Positions 18,773-29,328 of a stretch of 64,000 nt of DNA are shown here, piece after piece. Where the stretch lies: assembly GCA_017694885.1 (NCBI GenBank), contig JADIMH010000006.1:62001-126000 (forward strand), read 5' to 3'. A program made the position numbers and the translations under genes. Source of the stretch: Candidatus Cryptobacteroides faecipullorum (lineage in GTDB: Bacteria > Bacteroidota > Bacteroidia > Bacteroidales > UBA932). Numbering within the stretch: the stretch's first letter is position 1; each line of letters begins with the position of its first letter. The notes below the pieces were generated by a model. It was not told the origin of the DNA. It worked only from the letters and a program-made list of their open reading frames with translations, and did no database searches.

Positions 18773-19801
18773 ATGAAGATATTTGCTTGTTTGCCGGCTG
18801 TGTTGTTGGGCCTGGCTTCCTTTGCGGCCTATGCGGACGGAACCGAGGGGCGGGACATACGCCCCGGTACGGTTACCGGACTTGAAGGGTCGTTCCTTCT
18901 GCCCTTGCAGGAAAGGGATTCCGTCCTGATAGCGGACCAGCTCAGATACGGCTTCCGTCTTGAGGATGTGAAGGAAGGTACGGGATTCGCGTTCCCTGAT
19001 TATTCGAAAGGGTTCAGGGACAGCGTCGAGGTGGTTTCCCCATGGAAACTGGATACCCTGGATTTCAGAAAAGGCAGGAAAGGGGAGCCCGGTGTCTTTA
19101 CTCTCGAAGGAAGCATAGTCATAACGTCGTTTGACGAGGGCAGGTATCCCCTTCCTCCGATCTCTCTTCTCCGGCAGGGAACGGACGGGAGCATAGACAC
19201 CCTGGTGTTCAATGCCCGGACTCTGGAAGTGAAGACGATACCGGTAGACACGGCTACTTTTGAACTGCATGACATAAAAGGGCAGATACGTTATCCTGTG
19301 ACCTTTAAAGAGATTCTTCCTTATCTTGCGGCAGGGATAGCCGGAGCCGCCCTTATCGCCCTTGTCGTGTACCTGATAATAAAAAGGCGCAGGAAAGGCC
19401 TTCAGGGACTGCTTCATAAAGAGCCGGCCCATATCGTCGCTCTCAGAAAGCTCGACCATCTGCGCGGCAGCAAGCTCTGGGCTCCGGAAAAGCAGAAGCA
19501 GTTCTATTCCGGAGTTACCGATGCCCTGCGTGAATACATCGTTTCCCGTTATGGCGTATCGGCGATGGAAATGACTACCAAGGAGATATTTGACGGACTT
19601 TCGGGAAAGGACATCCCGGCAGATCTGTATGACGAGGCCAAGTCCCTGTTTGAACGTGCCGATTTCGTGAAGTTCGCCAAGTATGTCGCTACCGATGAAG
19701 AAAATTCCTCTGCGGTGCCTGTCGCAGTCCGGTTCGTGACGCAGACCTACCAGAGTGAAATAGATACAGAAAGCAAAGAGGAAGAAGCGGAAAGCAAATA
19801 A
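18773..19801 (+). CDS. Bat-operon membrane protein (BatD-like/DUF4381-like)
   Basis: Signal peptide, beta-rich ectodomain, single TM, cytosolic tail; located between the DUF58 gene and batA. Confidence 0.6.
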   Translation: MKIFACLPAVLLGLASFAAYADGTEGRDIRPGTVTGLEGSFLLPLQERDSVLIADQLRYGFRLEDVKEGTGFAFPDYSKGFRDSVEVVSPWKLDTLDFRKGRKGEPGVFTLEGSIVITSFDEGRYPLPPISLLRQGTDGSIDTLVFNARTLEVKTIPVDTATFELHDIKGQIRYPVTFKEILPYLAAGIAGAALIALVVYLIIKRRRKGLQGLLHKEPAHIVALRKLDHLRGSKLWAPEKQKQFYSGVTDALREYIVSRYGVSAMEMTTKEIFDGLSGKDIPADLYDEAKSLFERADFVKFAKYVATDEENSSAVPVAVRFVTQTYQSEIDTESKEEEAESK

Positions 19802-19812
19802 GTTGATGGAAT

Positions 19813-20799
19813 ATGTACTTTGAATATCCGAAATTACTTTTTCTTGAGATAATACCGGTATTGCTTATATTGCATTACCTATATATAGAGCTGGCCGGCA
19901 GAAGACCGCATCTGAGGGTGTCGGTCTCTGCTCCGTGGAAGCTTTCCGGAGGGTCTGTCTTCGGCTGGCTGCGGCATTTCCCGTTCGTACTGAGGATTTT
20001 TGCGCTTTCCATGATAATCGTAGCGATTGCAAGACCCCGTTCATCGGAGGCAATGGAGAGAATAGATACCGAAGGCATAGACATAATGCTTGCGATGGAT
20101 GTTTCTACCAGTATGCTGGCCAGGGATTTCAAGCCGGACCGTATCAGTGCGGCCAAGGACATAGCCATAGAGTTCATTTCCCAGAGGCCATCGGACAGGA
20201 TAGGCATAGCGGTCTTTGCCGGCGAAAGTTATACGCAGTGTCCGCTCACTACTGACAGGTCCACTCTTATCAACCTTATGAAAGAGGTTCAGACAGACCT
20301 TATAGAAGACGGTACGGCCATAGGCAACGGACTTGCTACAGCGGTAGCGAGGCTTAAGGACTCCAATGCCAAAAGCCGCGTCGTGATCCTGCTTACGGAC
20401 GGAGTGAACAACCGCGGAGAGATTACTCCCCAGACTGCGGCCGAGATAGCCAAGACGTATGGGGTGAGAGTATATACCATAGGCGTGGGGGCAATGGGCA
20501 CTGCCCCTTATCCGGTCATGACCCCTTGGGGCGTGGATGTCCAGAATGTGAAGGTGGAGATAGATGAAGACCTGCTTTCTGAAATAGCGGAGATGACAGG
20601 AGGACGTTATTTCAGAGCTACCGACAACACCAAACTTATGGAAATATACAGTGAGATCAACAAGATGGAGAAGGATCGTACTACCATCGACAGTTTTCCT
20701 GTCTATAAGGAACTTTTCGGAAGATACGCTCTCGCAGCCCTTATTGCCCTTATGCTTGAGCTGATATTCAAGTTGTTTGTTATCAGAAGGCTGCCATAA
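19813..20799 (+). CDS. batA: VWA-domain membrane protein BatA
   Basis: IDIMLAMDVSTSMLARDFKPDR (MIDAS DxSxS), RVVILLTDGVNNRGEI; TMs at both ends. Confidence 0.88.
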   Translation: MYFEYPKLLFLEIIPVLLILHYLYIELAGRRPHLRVSVSAPWKLSGGSVFGWLRHFPFVLRIFALSMIIVAIARPRSSEAMERIDTEGIDIMLAMDVSTSMLARDFKPDRISAAKDIAIEFISQRPSDRIGIAVFAGESYTQCPLTTDRSTLINLMKEVQTDLIEDGTAIGNGLATAVARLKDSNAKSRVVILLTDGVNNRGEITPQTAAEIAKTYGVRVYTIGVGAMGTAPYPVMTPWGVDVQNVKVEIDEDLLSEIAEMTGGRYFRATDNTKLMEIYSEINKMEKDRTTIDSFPVYKELFGRYALAALIALMLELIFKLFVIRRLP

Positions 20800-20815
20800 T
20801 GAGGGAGGAAATGAT

Positions 20816-21817
20816 ATGATCAATTTTGCACAGGCACAATACCTTTTTCTGATTCTGCTGATCCCGTTTTTCTTTGTCGCTTATGCCCTTTTGCTGCATA
20901 TGAAAAAGAAAAAGATCCGCAAGCTGGGCGACCCTGTCCTGATATCCGCACTGATGCCTTCCGTTTCCCGCCCGAAAGGATGGTGGAGGCTGGTCATGTT
21001 TTCTATCGGATTCTTTTTCTTCGCAATAGGCATGTCGAGACCGCAGATCGGGGCGAAACTGAAAGAGCACAGGACGGAAGGGGTAGAGATAATGATTGCT
21101 TTGGACGTATCGAATTCCATGCTTGCAGAAGATTATTCCCCGGACAGGCTCGACAGGGCGAAACTGGCTATATCCAGACTTGTCGACAGGCTCAGGGATG
21201 ACCGTATCGGGCTGATAGTCTTTGCCGGAAGTTCATTCGTCCAGCTTCCTATCACGACAGACTACGTTTCCGCAAAGATGTTCCTGAATTCGATTTCGAC
21301 CGAATCGGTGCCGATCCAGGGAACTGCGATGGGAGACGCCATCAATACCGCCATAAGGAGTTTCAGCGCCCAAAGCGAGAAAAGCAGGGCCATAATAGTC
21401 ATTACCGATGGAGAAAACCATGAGGATGATCCGGTCGCTGCCGCAAAGCAGGCTTTCGATATGGGGATAAGGGTATATACCATAGGCGTGGGGTCTCCGG
21501 AGGGCGAGCCGATCCCGATGGAAGGAGGACTTCTCAAGGACAAGGATGGAAACATCGTGGTGACGAAACTTGATGAAAAGACCCTCCGGGAAATAGCCAA
21601 TGCCGGCGGCGGAGTCTATGTCAAGGCCGGGAACAGCGAGTTCGGCCTGAATCCCATTGTCGACAGCATAAAGAAGATGGACGAAGAGCAATTCAGTTCC
21701 GTGGTGTTCGAGGAGTTCGATGAACAGTATATGTATTTCTTCGCTATCGCACTTGTATTCTTCATAATAGAGATGCTGATAGGAGAAAGGAGGTCCAAAA
21801 GGCATTTGTTCAATTAA
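20816..21817 (+). CDS. batB: VWA-domain membrane protein BatB
   Basis: VEIMIALDVSNSMLAEDYSPDRL, IIVITDGENHEDD. Met at 20816 preferred over the ORF-track start. Confidence 0.87.
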   Translation: MINFAQAQYLFLILLIPFFFVAYALLLHMKKKKIRKLGDPVLISALMPSVSRPKGWWRLVMFSIGFFFFAIGMSRPQIGAKLKEHRTEGVEIMIALDVSNSMLAEDYSPDRLDRAKLAISRLVDRLRDDRIGLIVFAGSSFVQLPITTDYVSAKMFLNSISTESVPIQGTAMGDAINTAIRSFSAQSEKSRAIIVITDGENHEDDPVAAAKQAFDMGIRVYTIGVGSPEGEPIPMEGGLLKDKDGNIVVTKLDEKTLREIANAGGGVYVKAGNSEFGLNPIVDSIKKMDEEQFSSVVFEEFDEQYMYFFAIALVFFIIEMLIGERRSKRHLFN

Positions 21818-21832
21818 AAACGACTGGCGATT

Positions 21833-22591
21833 ATGACTGCATCAATCAGATATATTTTTTTAACGGCTGTCTTTTCAGTCATTGCTTGTGTATATGCATC
21901 CGCCCAGAATCCGGACCGCAGGGACGTGCGGAGGGGGAACCGTGATTTCAAGAAAGAGGATTATAAGGCGGCCGAGATAGACTACCGCAAGGCGCTCGTA
22001 AAGGATTCGGCTTCATTTGCGGCCGGCTACAATCTCGGAAATACACTCTACAGGATGGGGGACAATGAGCAGGCCGGAAAAATCTATGACAAACTGCAGG
22101 AAACGGCTCAGACCTCACCATATGCAGCCGATTATTATTACAATGTAGGAAATGTAACGGCAGGAGCCGAGAACTGGCAGTCTGCAGTGGATGCCTACAG
22201 GCTCGCTCTTTTGAAGAATCCTTCGGATATGGATGCCAAGGAGAATTACATTTACGCAAAGAAGAAGCTGGAAGACCAGCAGAATCAGCAGAATCAACAG
22301 AACCAGCAGAACCAGGATAATCAGGACAAAGATAAAGATCAGAACCAGGATAATCAGGATCAGGACCGGAATGAAGATCAAAATCAGAATCAGAATCAGA
22401 ATGACCGGAACAACGATGATCAGAACCGTAATTCCCAGGATCAGCAGCAGGGCCAGCAGCCGAAGATAACCCCTCAGGCTGCCCAGCAGATGCTCCAGGC
22501 AATACAGGCCAAGGAGAAAGAGACCCAGGATAAGGTGAATAAAGAGAAGGCGCAGATCCTCAAATCAAGACAGAAAGAGAAGAATTGGTAA
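21833..22591 (+). CDS. batC: BatC-like TPR protein with N/Q/D-rich tail
   Basis: TPR repeats, then QNQQNQQNQQNQDNQDKDKDQNQ low-complexity segment; located in the Bat operon. Confidence 0.8.
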   Translation: MTASIRYIFLTAVFSVIACVYASAQNPDRRDVRRGNRDFKKEDYKAAEIDYRKALVKDSASFAAGYNLGNTLYRMGDNEQAGKIYDKLQETAQTSPYAADYYYNVGNVTAGAENWQSAVDAYRLALLKNPSDMDAKENYIYAKKKLEDQQNQQNQQNQQNQDNQDKDKDQNQDNQDQDRNEDQNQNQNQNDRNNDDQNRNSQDQQQGQQPKITPQAAQQMLQAIQAKEKETQDKVNKEKAQILKSRQKEKNW

Positions 22592-22603
22592 AGGAGAATA
22601 TAT

Positions 22604-25240
22604 ATGAGAAGGCTGATAGCTATATTGTTACCTGTATTTTTCGCGGCAGTGTCCCTTTCCGCCCAGACTTCAATGAGGGTGGAGGCTCCGAATGTGGTGG
22701 CTGCAGACGAGCAGTTCAATGTCACATTCATTCTTGAAGGAGACGATTCTCCTTCGGATTTCCAGTGGAGTCAGGGAGATGATTTCCAGCTTGTGTGGGG
22801 ACCGCAGGAAGGGCGTTCGACAAGCGTACAGATCATCAACGGCAAAAAGTCCAGGTCATCGCAGTTCACTTACACTTATATCCTGATGCCTAAGAAGACA
22901 GGTACGTTTACCCTTCCGAGGGCGACTGCCAAGGTCAAAGGCAAGGAAATAACTTCATCGGGAGTGACGATAGAGGTTGTCTCTGATTCATCGTCCGGTT
23001 CCGGAAACGGCAGCCGGCCGGCTTCTTCCGCAGGAGGGGCTTCTTCCGACAATGTGACAGGAATCCAGGATGAGGACATTTTTCTCCGTCTGACCCTGAG
23101 CAGGACGAAAGTAGTGGTCGGAGAACCCATTACGGCTACGCTCAAGCTTTACCAGCGGGTCAACATAGCAGGATTCGAAGATGCAAGATTCCCGTCTTTC
23201 AACGGTTTCTGGAGCCAGGAGGTCGAAGCTCCGACAAATATCGAATTCAGACGTGAAAGCTACGACAACAAGATCTACAACACTGCCGTTCTCAGAAAAT
23301 ATGTTCTGATCCCGCAGCAGACGGGTACCATCACCATTGATCCGGCGGAGCTTGTCTGCCTGGTCAACATACGGGTTTCCTCAGGAGGAGGGGTAAGCAT
23401 ATTCGACGGCTTTTTCGATGAATACAGGACTATCCGCAAGAGGGTGTCGTCTTCTTCATACAAGGTCAATGTTTCGCCTCTTCCGGCCGGAGCTCCGGCA
23501 TCATTCGGCGGCGGAGTGGGTGATTTCTCCATCTCGGCAAGGATGAGCAAGGATTCCCTGACCACCCATGAGGCTTCTTCTCTGGTGGTGACCATTACCG
23601 GAAAAGGAAACGTATCCCTTCTTGAAGCGCCGGATGTCGTTTTTCCTCCGGATTTCGAGGTTTATGACACGAAGTCGTCCGAGAATACATCAAAGCCGTC
23701 GGGCGGGACTTCCGGCAGCAAGGTATATGAATTCCCGTTCATACCGAGAAGTCACGGAGATTTTACGATCGGTCCTATAGAATATTCCTACTACGACATA
23801 AATGCCGGAAAGTACGTGACACTTTCCACAGACCCGATAAGGCTGCATGTGAAGAAAGGCAAGGTCCAGGATCAGGATACGGGCGGAAGCATTGCAGCGC
23901 TTCCTTCAGTAAACCGTCAGGGTGTAAAGAGCCTTGGAGAAGATGTCAGATATATCCATACCAAGCTTCCTGTCCTTTCTTCCAAGGGTGACTTTTTCGT
24001 AAGCTCTTCTTTGTTCCGGATACTGGCCGTTGCCATACTGCTTGCAGGCGCTTTGTTATGGGCTGTTCTTGCAAGAGCGGCGGCAAGAAGGGCGGACATA
24101 GCCGGTACCAAGACCAGAAGGGCGACAAAGATGGCGATGAAACGCCTCAAGTCGGCCGAGAACTATCTGAACCAGAATCTTTATTCCGCATTCTATGAAG
24201 AACTCCACAAGGCGATTGTAGGTTTCATTTCAGACAAGCTGAACATGTCGGCGGCAGACTTCTCCAAGGAGAAGATTTCCAGCACGCTCGTTTCAGGTGG
24301 AGTCGACAGCACGCTGGCGGATTCCCTCATAGAGGTGATCGATGCCTGCGAATTCGCACGCTATTCGCCTGATGCCGGGCATGAGGCGATGAAAAAACAT
24401 TATCAGCAGGCATTGGATGTCATATCATCAATAGACTCAAGCATGAAAAACAGGAAAAGCCATAAGGCTGCGGGAGGAGCGGCCGTCGCCGTCATACTCA
24501 TGATGTCGCTGCCGTCCGTTTCACAGGCGGCCAATGACAGCTATGTCGATTCGCTCTGGACGAGCGCCGGTCAGTCCTATGCTGCCGGAAACTGGGAGAA
24601 TGCGCTTTCGGTGTATGCCTCGATCGACAAGTTGGGACTCGAGTCCCCGTATCTGTACTGCAATATCGGAAATTCATATTTCAAGCTGGCGGATTATCCG
24701 CATGCAATACTGTATTATGAAAGGGCGCTGAAACTTGACCCGTCATGTTCGGATGCAAGATACAATCTGCATATAGCGTCGGGACTTGTCCAGGACAAGA
24801 TCGACCCCGTTCCCGAATTCCTTCTTAAAAGCTGGACCAGGTCCATATGCTATATTCTGGATTCCGATGCATGGGCATGGCTGTCTTTGGCATTCTTGGC
24901 GGTTACAGTGGCCATGGTGCTGCTGTTCATCCTGTCCGGGACTTCCGCTGCGAGAAAGACCGGATTTTCTCTGGCAATAGTATTCTTCCTGCTTGCGGCA
25001 TCCTCATTCTCTTTTTCCATATGGCAGAAAAATGACTATATGAGGGCGGACGGAGCCATAGTCATGTCGCCTGTCACTTCAGTCAAGAGTTCTCCGTCAG
25101 AAGAGGTGTCCAAGGACCTGTTCATACTTCATGAGGGTACGAAGGTGACCATCCTCGATGCCGTAGGGGACTGGAGGAATATCGAACTTGCCGACGGCCG
25201 TCAGGGGTGGATACATACGGAGGATATCGAAGTGATTTGA
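22604..25240 (+). CDS. BatD-BatE fusion: oxygen-tolerance BatD domain followed by TPR + SH3 (BatE-like)
   Basis: N-terminus BatD-like (TSMRVEAPNVVAADEQFNVTFILEG); internal MKNRKSHKAAGGAAVAVILMMSLPSVSQA from 24443; TPR; two TMs; C-terminal SH3-like GDWRNIELADGRQGWIHTEDIEVI. Confidence 0.82.
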   Translation: MRRLIAILLPVFFAAVSLSAQTSMRVEAPNVVAADEQFNVTFILEGDDSPSDFQWSQGDDFQLVWGPQEGRSTSVQIINGKKSRSSQFTYTYILMPKKTGTFTLPRATAKVKGKEITSSGVTIEVVSDSSSGSGNGSRPASSAGGASSDNVTGIQDEDIFLRLTLSRTKVVVGEPITATLKLYQRVNIAGFEDARFPSFNGFWSQEVEAPTNIEFRRESYDNKIYNTAVLRKYVLIPQQTGTITIDPAELVCLVNIRVSSGGGVSIFDGFFDEYRTIRKRVSSSSYKVNVSPLPAGAPASFGGGVGDFSISARMSKDSLTTHEASSLVVTITGKGNVSLLEAPDVVFPPDFEVYDTKSSENTSKPSGGTSGSKVYEFPFIPRSHGDFTIGPIEYSYYDINAGKYVTLSTDPIRLHVKKGKVQDQDTGGSIAALPSVNRQGVKSLGEDVRYIHTKLPVLSSKGDFFVSSSLFRILAVAILLAGALLWAVLARAAARRADIAGTKTRRATKMAMKRLKSAENYLNQNLYSAFYEELHKAIVGFISDKLNMSAADFSKEKISSTLVSGGVDSTLADSLIEVIDACEFARYSPDAGHEAMKKHYQQALDVISSIDSSMKNRKSHKAAGGAAVAVILMMSLPSVSQAANDSYVDSLWTSAGQSYAAGNWENALSVYASIDKLGLESPYLYCNIGNSYFKLADYPHAILYYERALKLDPSCSDARYNLHIASGLVQDKIDPVPEFLLKSWTRSICYILDSDAWAWLSLAFLAVTVAMVLLFILSGTSAARKTGFSLAIVFFLLAASSFSFSIWQKNDYMRADGAIVMSPVTSVKSSPSEEVSKDLFILHEGTKVTILDAVGDWRNIELADGRQGWIHTEDIEVI

Positions 25241-25258
25241 CTGTGTGCCGTCAGGCTG

Positions 25259-26242
25259 TTATCTGATGCATATGTGCTCCAGAATATCGGATGCGCACAT
25301 TGATTCCATACCGGTTCCTGCCGCTGCGTCATCGCCTGCCTTGCCGTGAAACCATACCGCCAGAACAGATGCTTCAGTCGTTGTATAGCCTCTGGCGCAT
25401 ATTCCGGCAAGCAGGCCGGTGAGGATGTCCCCGCTTCCTCCTTTGGCCATGCCCGGATTGCCGGTAGTGTTGAAATGAAGTTTTCCTGACGGCGGACATA
25501 TCATGGTATTACAGCCTTTCACTACGATGACCGAGCCTGTGGCTGAGGCCAGCCGTCTTGCCAGCAAGGTCAGTTCCGCCGGGTTTTTCCACGGATATCC
25601 GGCTCTCGGGTTTCCTGTTGTTCCTTTCCACTCGATTAGTCCTGACGATACGGCTCCAGATATGAGTCTTGAAAGTTCTCCTGCGTGCGGAGTCAGCACT
25701 GACATTTTCGGGATCAGGCCGAACATTTCAGGATGGGAGGATATGATGTTGAGGGCATCGGCATCCAGAATCACGGCAGGACTCCCTTCCTGCCAGGCAT
25801 CCGTATCGGATTTCTCTGATTCCATGAGTGAAATCCTTTCTAACGTGGATTTCAGGGCAGAAATGCATTCCTGCGACTGCCCAAGACCGCTGCCTATTCC
25901 TATGGCCCTGTATTTCATAAGATTAGCTGGAACTTCGGAAAATGATGTCCCGTGGTCGCAGTCGACTATTGCCGAAGGATGGGCTATGTGGATGACATGC
26001 CTTTCCTGAAACGGGACATGTACTGTCACCAGTCCGCATCCGGACTTCAGCGCCCCGCCGGCAGACAGTACTGCCGCTCCCATCATTCCTGTAGAGCCCG
26101 TTATCAGCAGGACGTGGCCGTAGGTTCCCTTGTGACTGTCTTTCTCCCGGCCTTTGAGCATTCCTGCTATTGTATCTCCGGTGATGAGTTCATAGTCTTG
26201 GCCGCCTGCACGTTCCTTTATTTCAGAAATATCCGTTTTCAT
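25259..26242 (-). CDS. nnrD: ADP/ATP-dependent (S)-NAD(P)H-hydrate dehydratase
   Basis: HKGTYGHVLLITGSTGMMGAAVLSAGGALKSGCGLVTV, NTTGNPGMAKGGSGDILTGLLAGI. Confidence 0.88.
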   Translation of the reverse strand: MKTDISEIKERAGGQDYELITGDTIAGMLKGREKDSHKGTYGHVLLITGSTGMMGAAVLSAGGALKSGCGLVTVHVPFQERHVIHIAHPSAIVDCDHGTSFSEVPANLMKYRAIGIGSGLGQSQECISALKSTLERISLMESEKSDTDAWQEGSPAVILDADALNIISSHPEMFGLIPKMSVLTPHAGELSRLISGAVSSGLIEWKGTTGNPRAGYPWKNPAELTLLARRLASATGSVIVVKGCNTMICPPSGKLHFNTTGNPGMAKGGSGDILTGLLAGICARGYTTTEASVLAVWFHGKAGDDAAAGTGMESMCASDILEHICIR

Positions 26243-26255
26243 TTAAATGTTGTGT

Positions 26256-26807
26256 TTATCTGTTGTCTTGGCCTGCTTTCCTGTGGGCGGCCCAGAGAAT
26301 TATGCCGATGGAGACAGAAACATTCAGCGAGTGTTTGGTCCCGTACTGCGGGATTTCTAAGGAGAAGTCCGATGCGTCGACTGCATCCTGGGACACGCCT
26401 GAAACCTCATTGCCGAAGATAAAGGCATATTTTTCCCCGTCTTGCGGCCGGAAAGAATCAAGCGATACCGACCGGACTGTCTGTTCGACGCTTATTATCG
26501 TATATCCCTGCTGTCTGAGCCGGCCGATGACAGAGAGCGTACTGTCCGAATATTCCCATCCTACGCTGAATTCAGCGCCGAGGGCCGACTTGTGTATTTC
26601 CGCAGAAGGGGGAGTGGCGCATATCCCGCACAGGTATACCTTGTCGACTTTGAAAGAATCGGCTGAACGGAATGCGGATCCGATGTTGTGTGCACTGCGT
26701 ATGTTGTCAAGAATGATGACGATGCCGGATTCGGGGGATTCCCTGTACTGTTCGGGAGTCATCCTTCCGAGTTCGATATTGAGAAGTTTTCTGTTGCCTG
26801 TTTCCAT
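26256..26807 (-). CDS. TrmH/SpoU family RNA 2'-O-methyltransferase
   Basis: ILDNIRSAHNIGSAFRSAD, FIFGNEVSGVS, SLNVSVSIGIILWA. Confidence 0.88.
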   Translation of the reverse strand: METGNRKLLNIELGRMTPEQYRESPESGIVIILDNIRSAHNIGSAFRSADSFKVDKVYLCGICATPPSAEIHKSALGAEFSVGWEYSDSTLSVIGRLRQQGYTIISVEQTVRSVSLDSFRPQDGEKYAFIFGNEVSGVSQDAVDASDFSLEIPQYGTKHSLNVSVSIGIILWAAHRKAGQDNR

Positions 26808-26866
26808 TTATGTGCGATTTCGGAAAAAGTTATCAACACAAAGTTACGGAAAAATAAAAAATTGAC

Positions 26867-26874
26867 TACTTTTG
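26867..26874 (+). promoter_or_regulatory. Bacteroidota -7 box (TACTTTTG) upstream of glyA
   Basis: TAnnTTTG match about 49 nt upstream of ATG. Confidence 0.4.
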
Positions 26875-26922
26875 CCGTGTGTGTAGTTCTTGACCTTGAC
26901 TTGCGAAATTTAATTAATATAT

Positions 26923-28251
26923 ATGAAACACGATCTTCAGATTTTCAATCTTATCAAAAAAGAGGAAGAAAGGCAGACTAACGGCATCGAACTGATAGCA
27001 TCTGAGAATTATGTCAGCGATCAGGTCCTTTCGGCGCTGGGGTCTGTATGTACCAATAAATATGCTGAGGGGTATCCGGGTGCAAGATATTATGGAGGAT
27101 GCGAGGTGGTGGACCGGATAGAGCAGCTTGCCATTGACCGTCTCTGCCAGCTTTTCGAGGCTGAATATGCCAATGTGCAGCCGCATTCCGGAGCACAGGC
27201 TAACATGGCTGTGATGATGGCATGTCTGAAGCCCGGCGATACTTTCATGGGACTTGATCTTGCCCAGGGAGGCCACCTTACCCACGGGTCTCCGGTCAAC
27301 ATGTCCGGAATACTTTACAATGCTGTGCCTTACGGCCTGGATGAAGTGACCGGAATGGTCGACTACAACAGAATGGAAGAAATAGCGCTCGAGTGCAGGC
27401 CTAAACTTATCATCGGCGGTGCATCAGCCTACTCGAGGGAGTGGAACTGGGCCAGAATGAGGGAGATAGCAGACAAGGTAGGGGCACTCCTCATGGTAGA
27501 TATGGCTCATACCGCAGGCCTGATTGCGGCCGGCCTGTTGAGCAATCCTGTCAAATATGCCCATATAGTCACTTCGACTACCCACAAGACGCTCCGCGGG
27601 CCTCGCGGCGGCGTCATCCTCATGGGAAAGGATTTCGATAATCCGTGGGGGCTGACTACTCCTAAGGGTGTAGTGAAAAAGATGTCACAGATACTTAATT
27701 CCAGTGTCTTCCCAGGAGAGCAGGGCGGACCTCTGGAGCACTGCATAGCGGCAAAGGCCGTTTCATTCTACGAGGCTCTCCAGCCTGAGTTCAAGGAGTA
27801 CCAGAAACAGGTGGTGGCCAATGCTGCTGCGATGGCGGAGGCATTCTCTTCACGGGGCTACAAGGTGGTTTCTGGAGGTACCGATAACCATTTGCTGTTG
27901 ATAGACTTGCGTACCAAGTTCCCGGACCTTACAGGAAAAGTGGCCGAAAGGGAGCTTGTCAAGGCGGATATCACAGTCAACAAGAACATGGTACCGTTCG
28001 ATTCCCGTTCCCCTTTCCTTACATCGGGCATAAGGGTCGGAACTCCTGCCATTACTTCCCGCGGGCTTCTGGAGAAGGATATGGAGTTTATCGTCGATCT
28101 GATAGATACGGTGCTTACCAGTGCTGCTGCACATCTCGATTTTGTTACGGGCAAGTCCGAGGAGGGCAAAGCCGAGCATGAGGCGGCACTCGAATCGGTC
28201 CGCAAGAAAGTCCGCATGAAAATGAGCGGCATGCCATTGAACCGGTGGTAG
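26923..28251 (+). CDS. glyA: Serine hydroxymethyltransferase
   Basis: [54 protein letters not shown]. Confidence 0.96.
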   Translation: MKHDLQIFNLIKKEEERQTNGIELIASENYVSDQVLSALGSVCTNKYAEGYPGARYYGGCEVVDRIEQLAIDRLCQLFEAEYANVQPHSGAQANMAVMMACLKPGDTFMGLDLAQGGHLTHGSPVNMSGILYNAVPYGLDEVTGMVDYNRMEEIALECRPKLIIGGASAYSREWNWARMREIADKVGALLMVDMAHTAGLIAAGLLSNPVKYAHIVTSTTHKTLRGPRGGVILMGKDFDNPWGLTTPKGVVKKMSQILNSSVFPGEQGGPLEHCIAAKAVSFYEALQPEFKEYQKQVVANAAAMAEAFSSRGYKVVSGGTDNHLLLIDLRTKFPDLTGKVAERELVKADITVNKNMVPFDSRSPFLTSGIRVGTPAITSRGLLEKDMEFIVDLIDTVLTSAAAHLDFVTGKSEEGKAEHEAALESVRKKVRMKMSGMPLNRW

Positions 28252-28287
28252 CGATACGCTCCCTGCTCTGTGACCGGCAATAAATTA

Positions 28288-28321
28288 GGTAATGTTGCCA
28301 AAAATAGTTGGCAACATTACC
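28288..28321. repeat. Perfect 14-bp inverted repeat with 6-nt loop between convergent glyA and ldt genes
   Basis: GGTAATGTTGCCAA-AAATAG-TTGGCAACATTACC. Confidence 0.85.
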
Positions 28322-28380
28322 GATTCTATCTTATTCAGCAGGAAAGAAAATATCCTACCATAGCGGAAAAGTCTATACAA

Positions 28381-29022
28381 TCATTCATACACCCACAGCA
28401 TCAGCGGCTTGCAGCTGGATTCCACTGTTTCCACTACTTTTGAATACTTTCTGAAAGGGATTGTAATGCAGCCCTCACTCTTTGGTCTTATCTTGTGTCC
28501 AAATACCTTATGCACCTTGACTGGTATCATAAGAGGATATATCGAAAAGTTCGGCAGACTGACAGGATGAATCAAAATTCCTCTCTGAAGTGCGTTGCTG
28601 TTGGTCTTGTCCCTGCCATACAGCAAAAGTGCCTTTCTTCCCTTCGGCTTGCTCATGGTCTTCTCCTTTCCTATCCTGTAATGCCCCAGTGATGAACAGA
28701 AACTGCCAGATTCATTGCTGAAAACAGGTTTCCTTGCCGTACTCCCTTTCCCATATCCGTGGGCACACAGGCTTTTCAGAACAGGTTTCCCACTGTCAAA
28801 GTCATAGAGGAAGAACCTCACCCTTCCGGAATGCCTGCCATAGTCCACCAGCAGACAATACTCAGTGCTGTATCCGTTTCCCTTGCAGTATTCCAGTGCT
28901 TCCTCAGCCCTTTCATCAAGGTCTTTAGGCGTTGCGTGGCCTATGATGAGGAACAGGAGAAGCAGGAATGCTGCGGAAGCGGTCAATATAATCACAGATC
29001 TCTTAATAACTGAAAAATTCAT
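28381..29022 (-). CDS. Murein L,D-transpeptidase catalytic-domain family protein (YkuD_2-like)
   Basis: N-terminal TM; 'ALLLYGRD...ALQRGILIHP', 'IRPKSEGCITIP' (catalytic-Cys-like motif). Confidence 0.7.
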   Translation of the reverse strand: MNFSVIKRSVIILTASAAFLLLLFLIIGHATPKDLDERAEEALEYCKGNGYSTEYCLLVDYGRHSGRVRFFLYDFDSGKPVLKSLCAHGYGKGSTARKPVFSNESGSFCSSLGHYRIGKEKTMSKPKGRKALLLYGRDKTNSNALQRGILIHPVSLPNFSIYPLMIPVKVHKVFGHKIRPKSEGCITIPFRKYSKVVETVESSCKPLMLWVYE

Positions 29023-29328
29023 TATACCGACCTGAAACATTATCGATTTTTAGTGAACACTATTTAAGTTCAGCATTATGTAGAAAATTTATCTGTTTCG
29101 CCTATGGCGAAAGTCCCTGAAGCACTTGTCTAATGCCTGATAACGGATAGTTGCATTTTTTGTATTCGGCATAAGAAGTTGTATTGAAGTGAACCTGTGT
29201 TATGGAGTATTGAATGTCAAATTTCTATTTTAATTTTTTTCTGACAAATTTAGTCTTTTATAGATGTTAAGAACACTGTAATTCATTGCTTTCCAAATCC
29301 AGTGTAGCTGGTTTCGCATTGTAAAGCA

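Noticed and set aside
22260-22420. Short near-tandem DNA repeats (cagaatcag...) considered as a CRISPR-like or satellite array
   Set aside because: They are in frame and encode the N/Q/D tail of BatC; no spacer structure.
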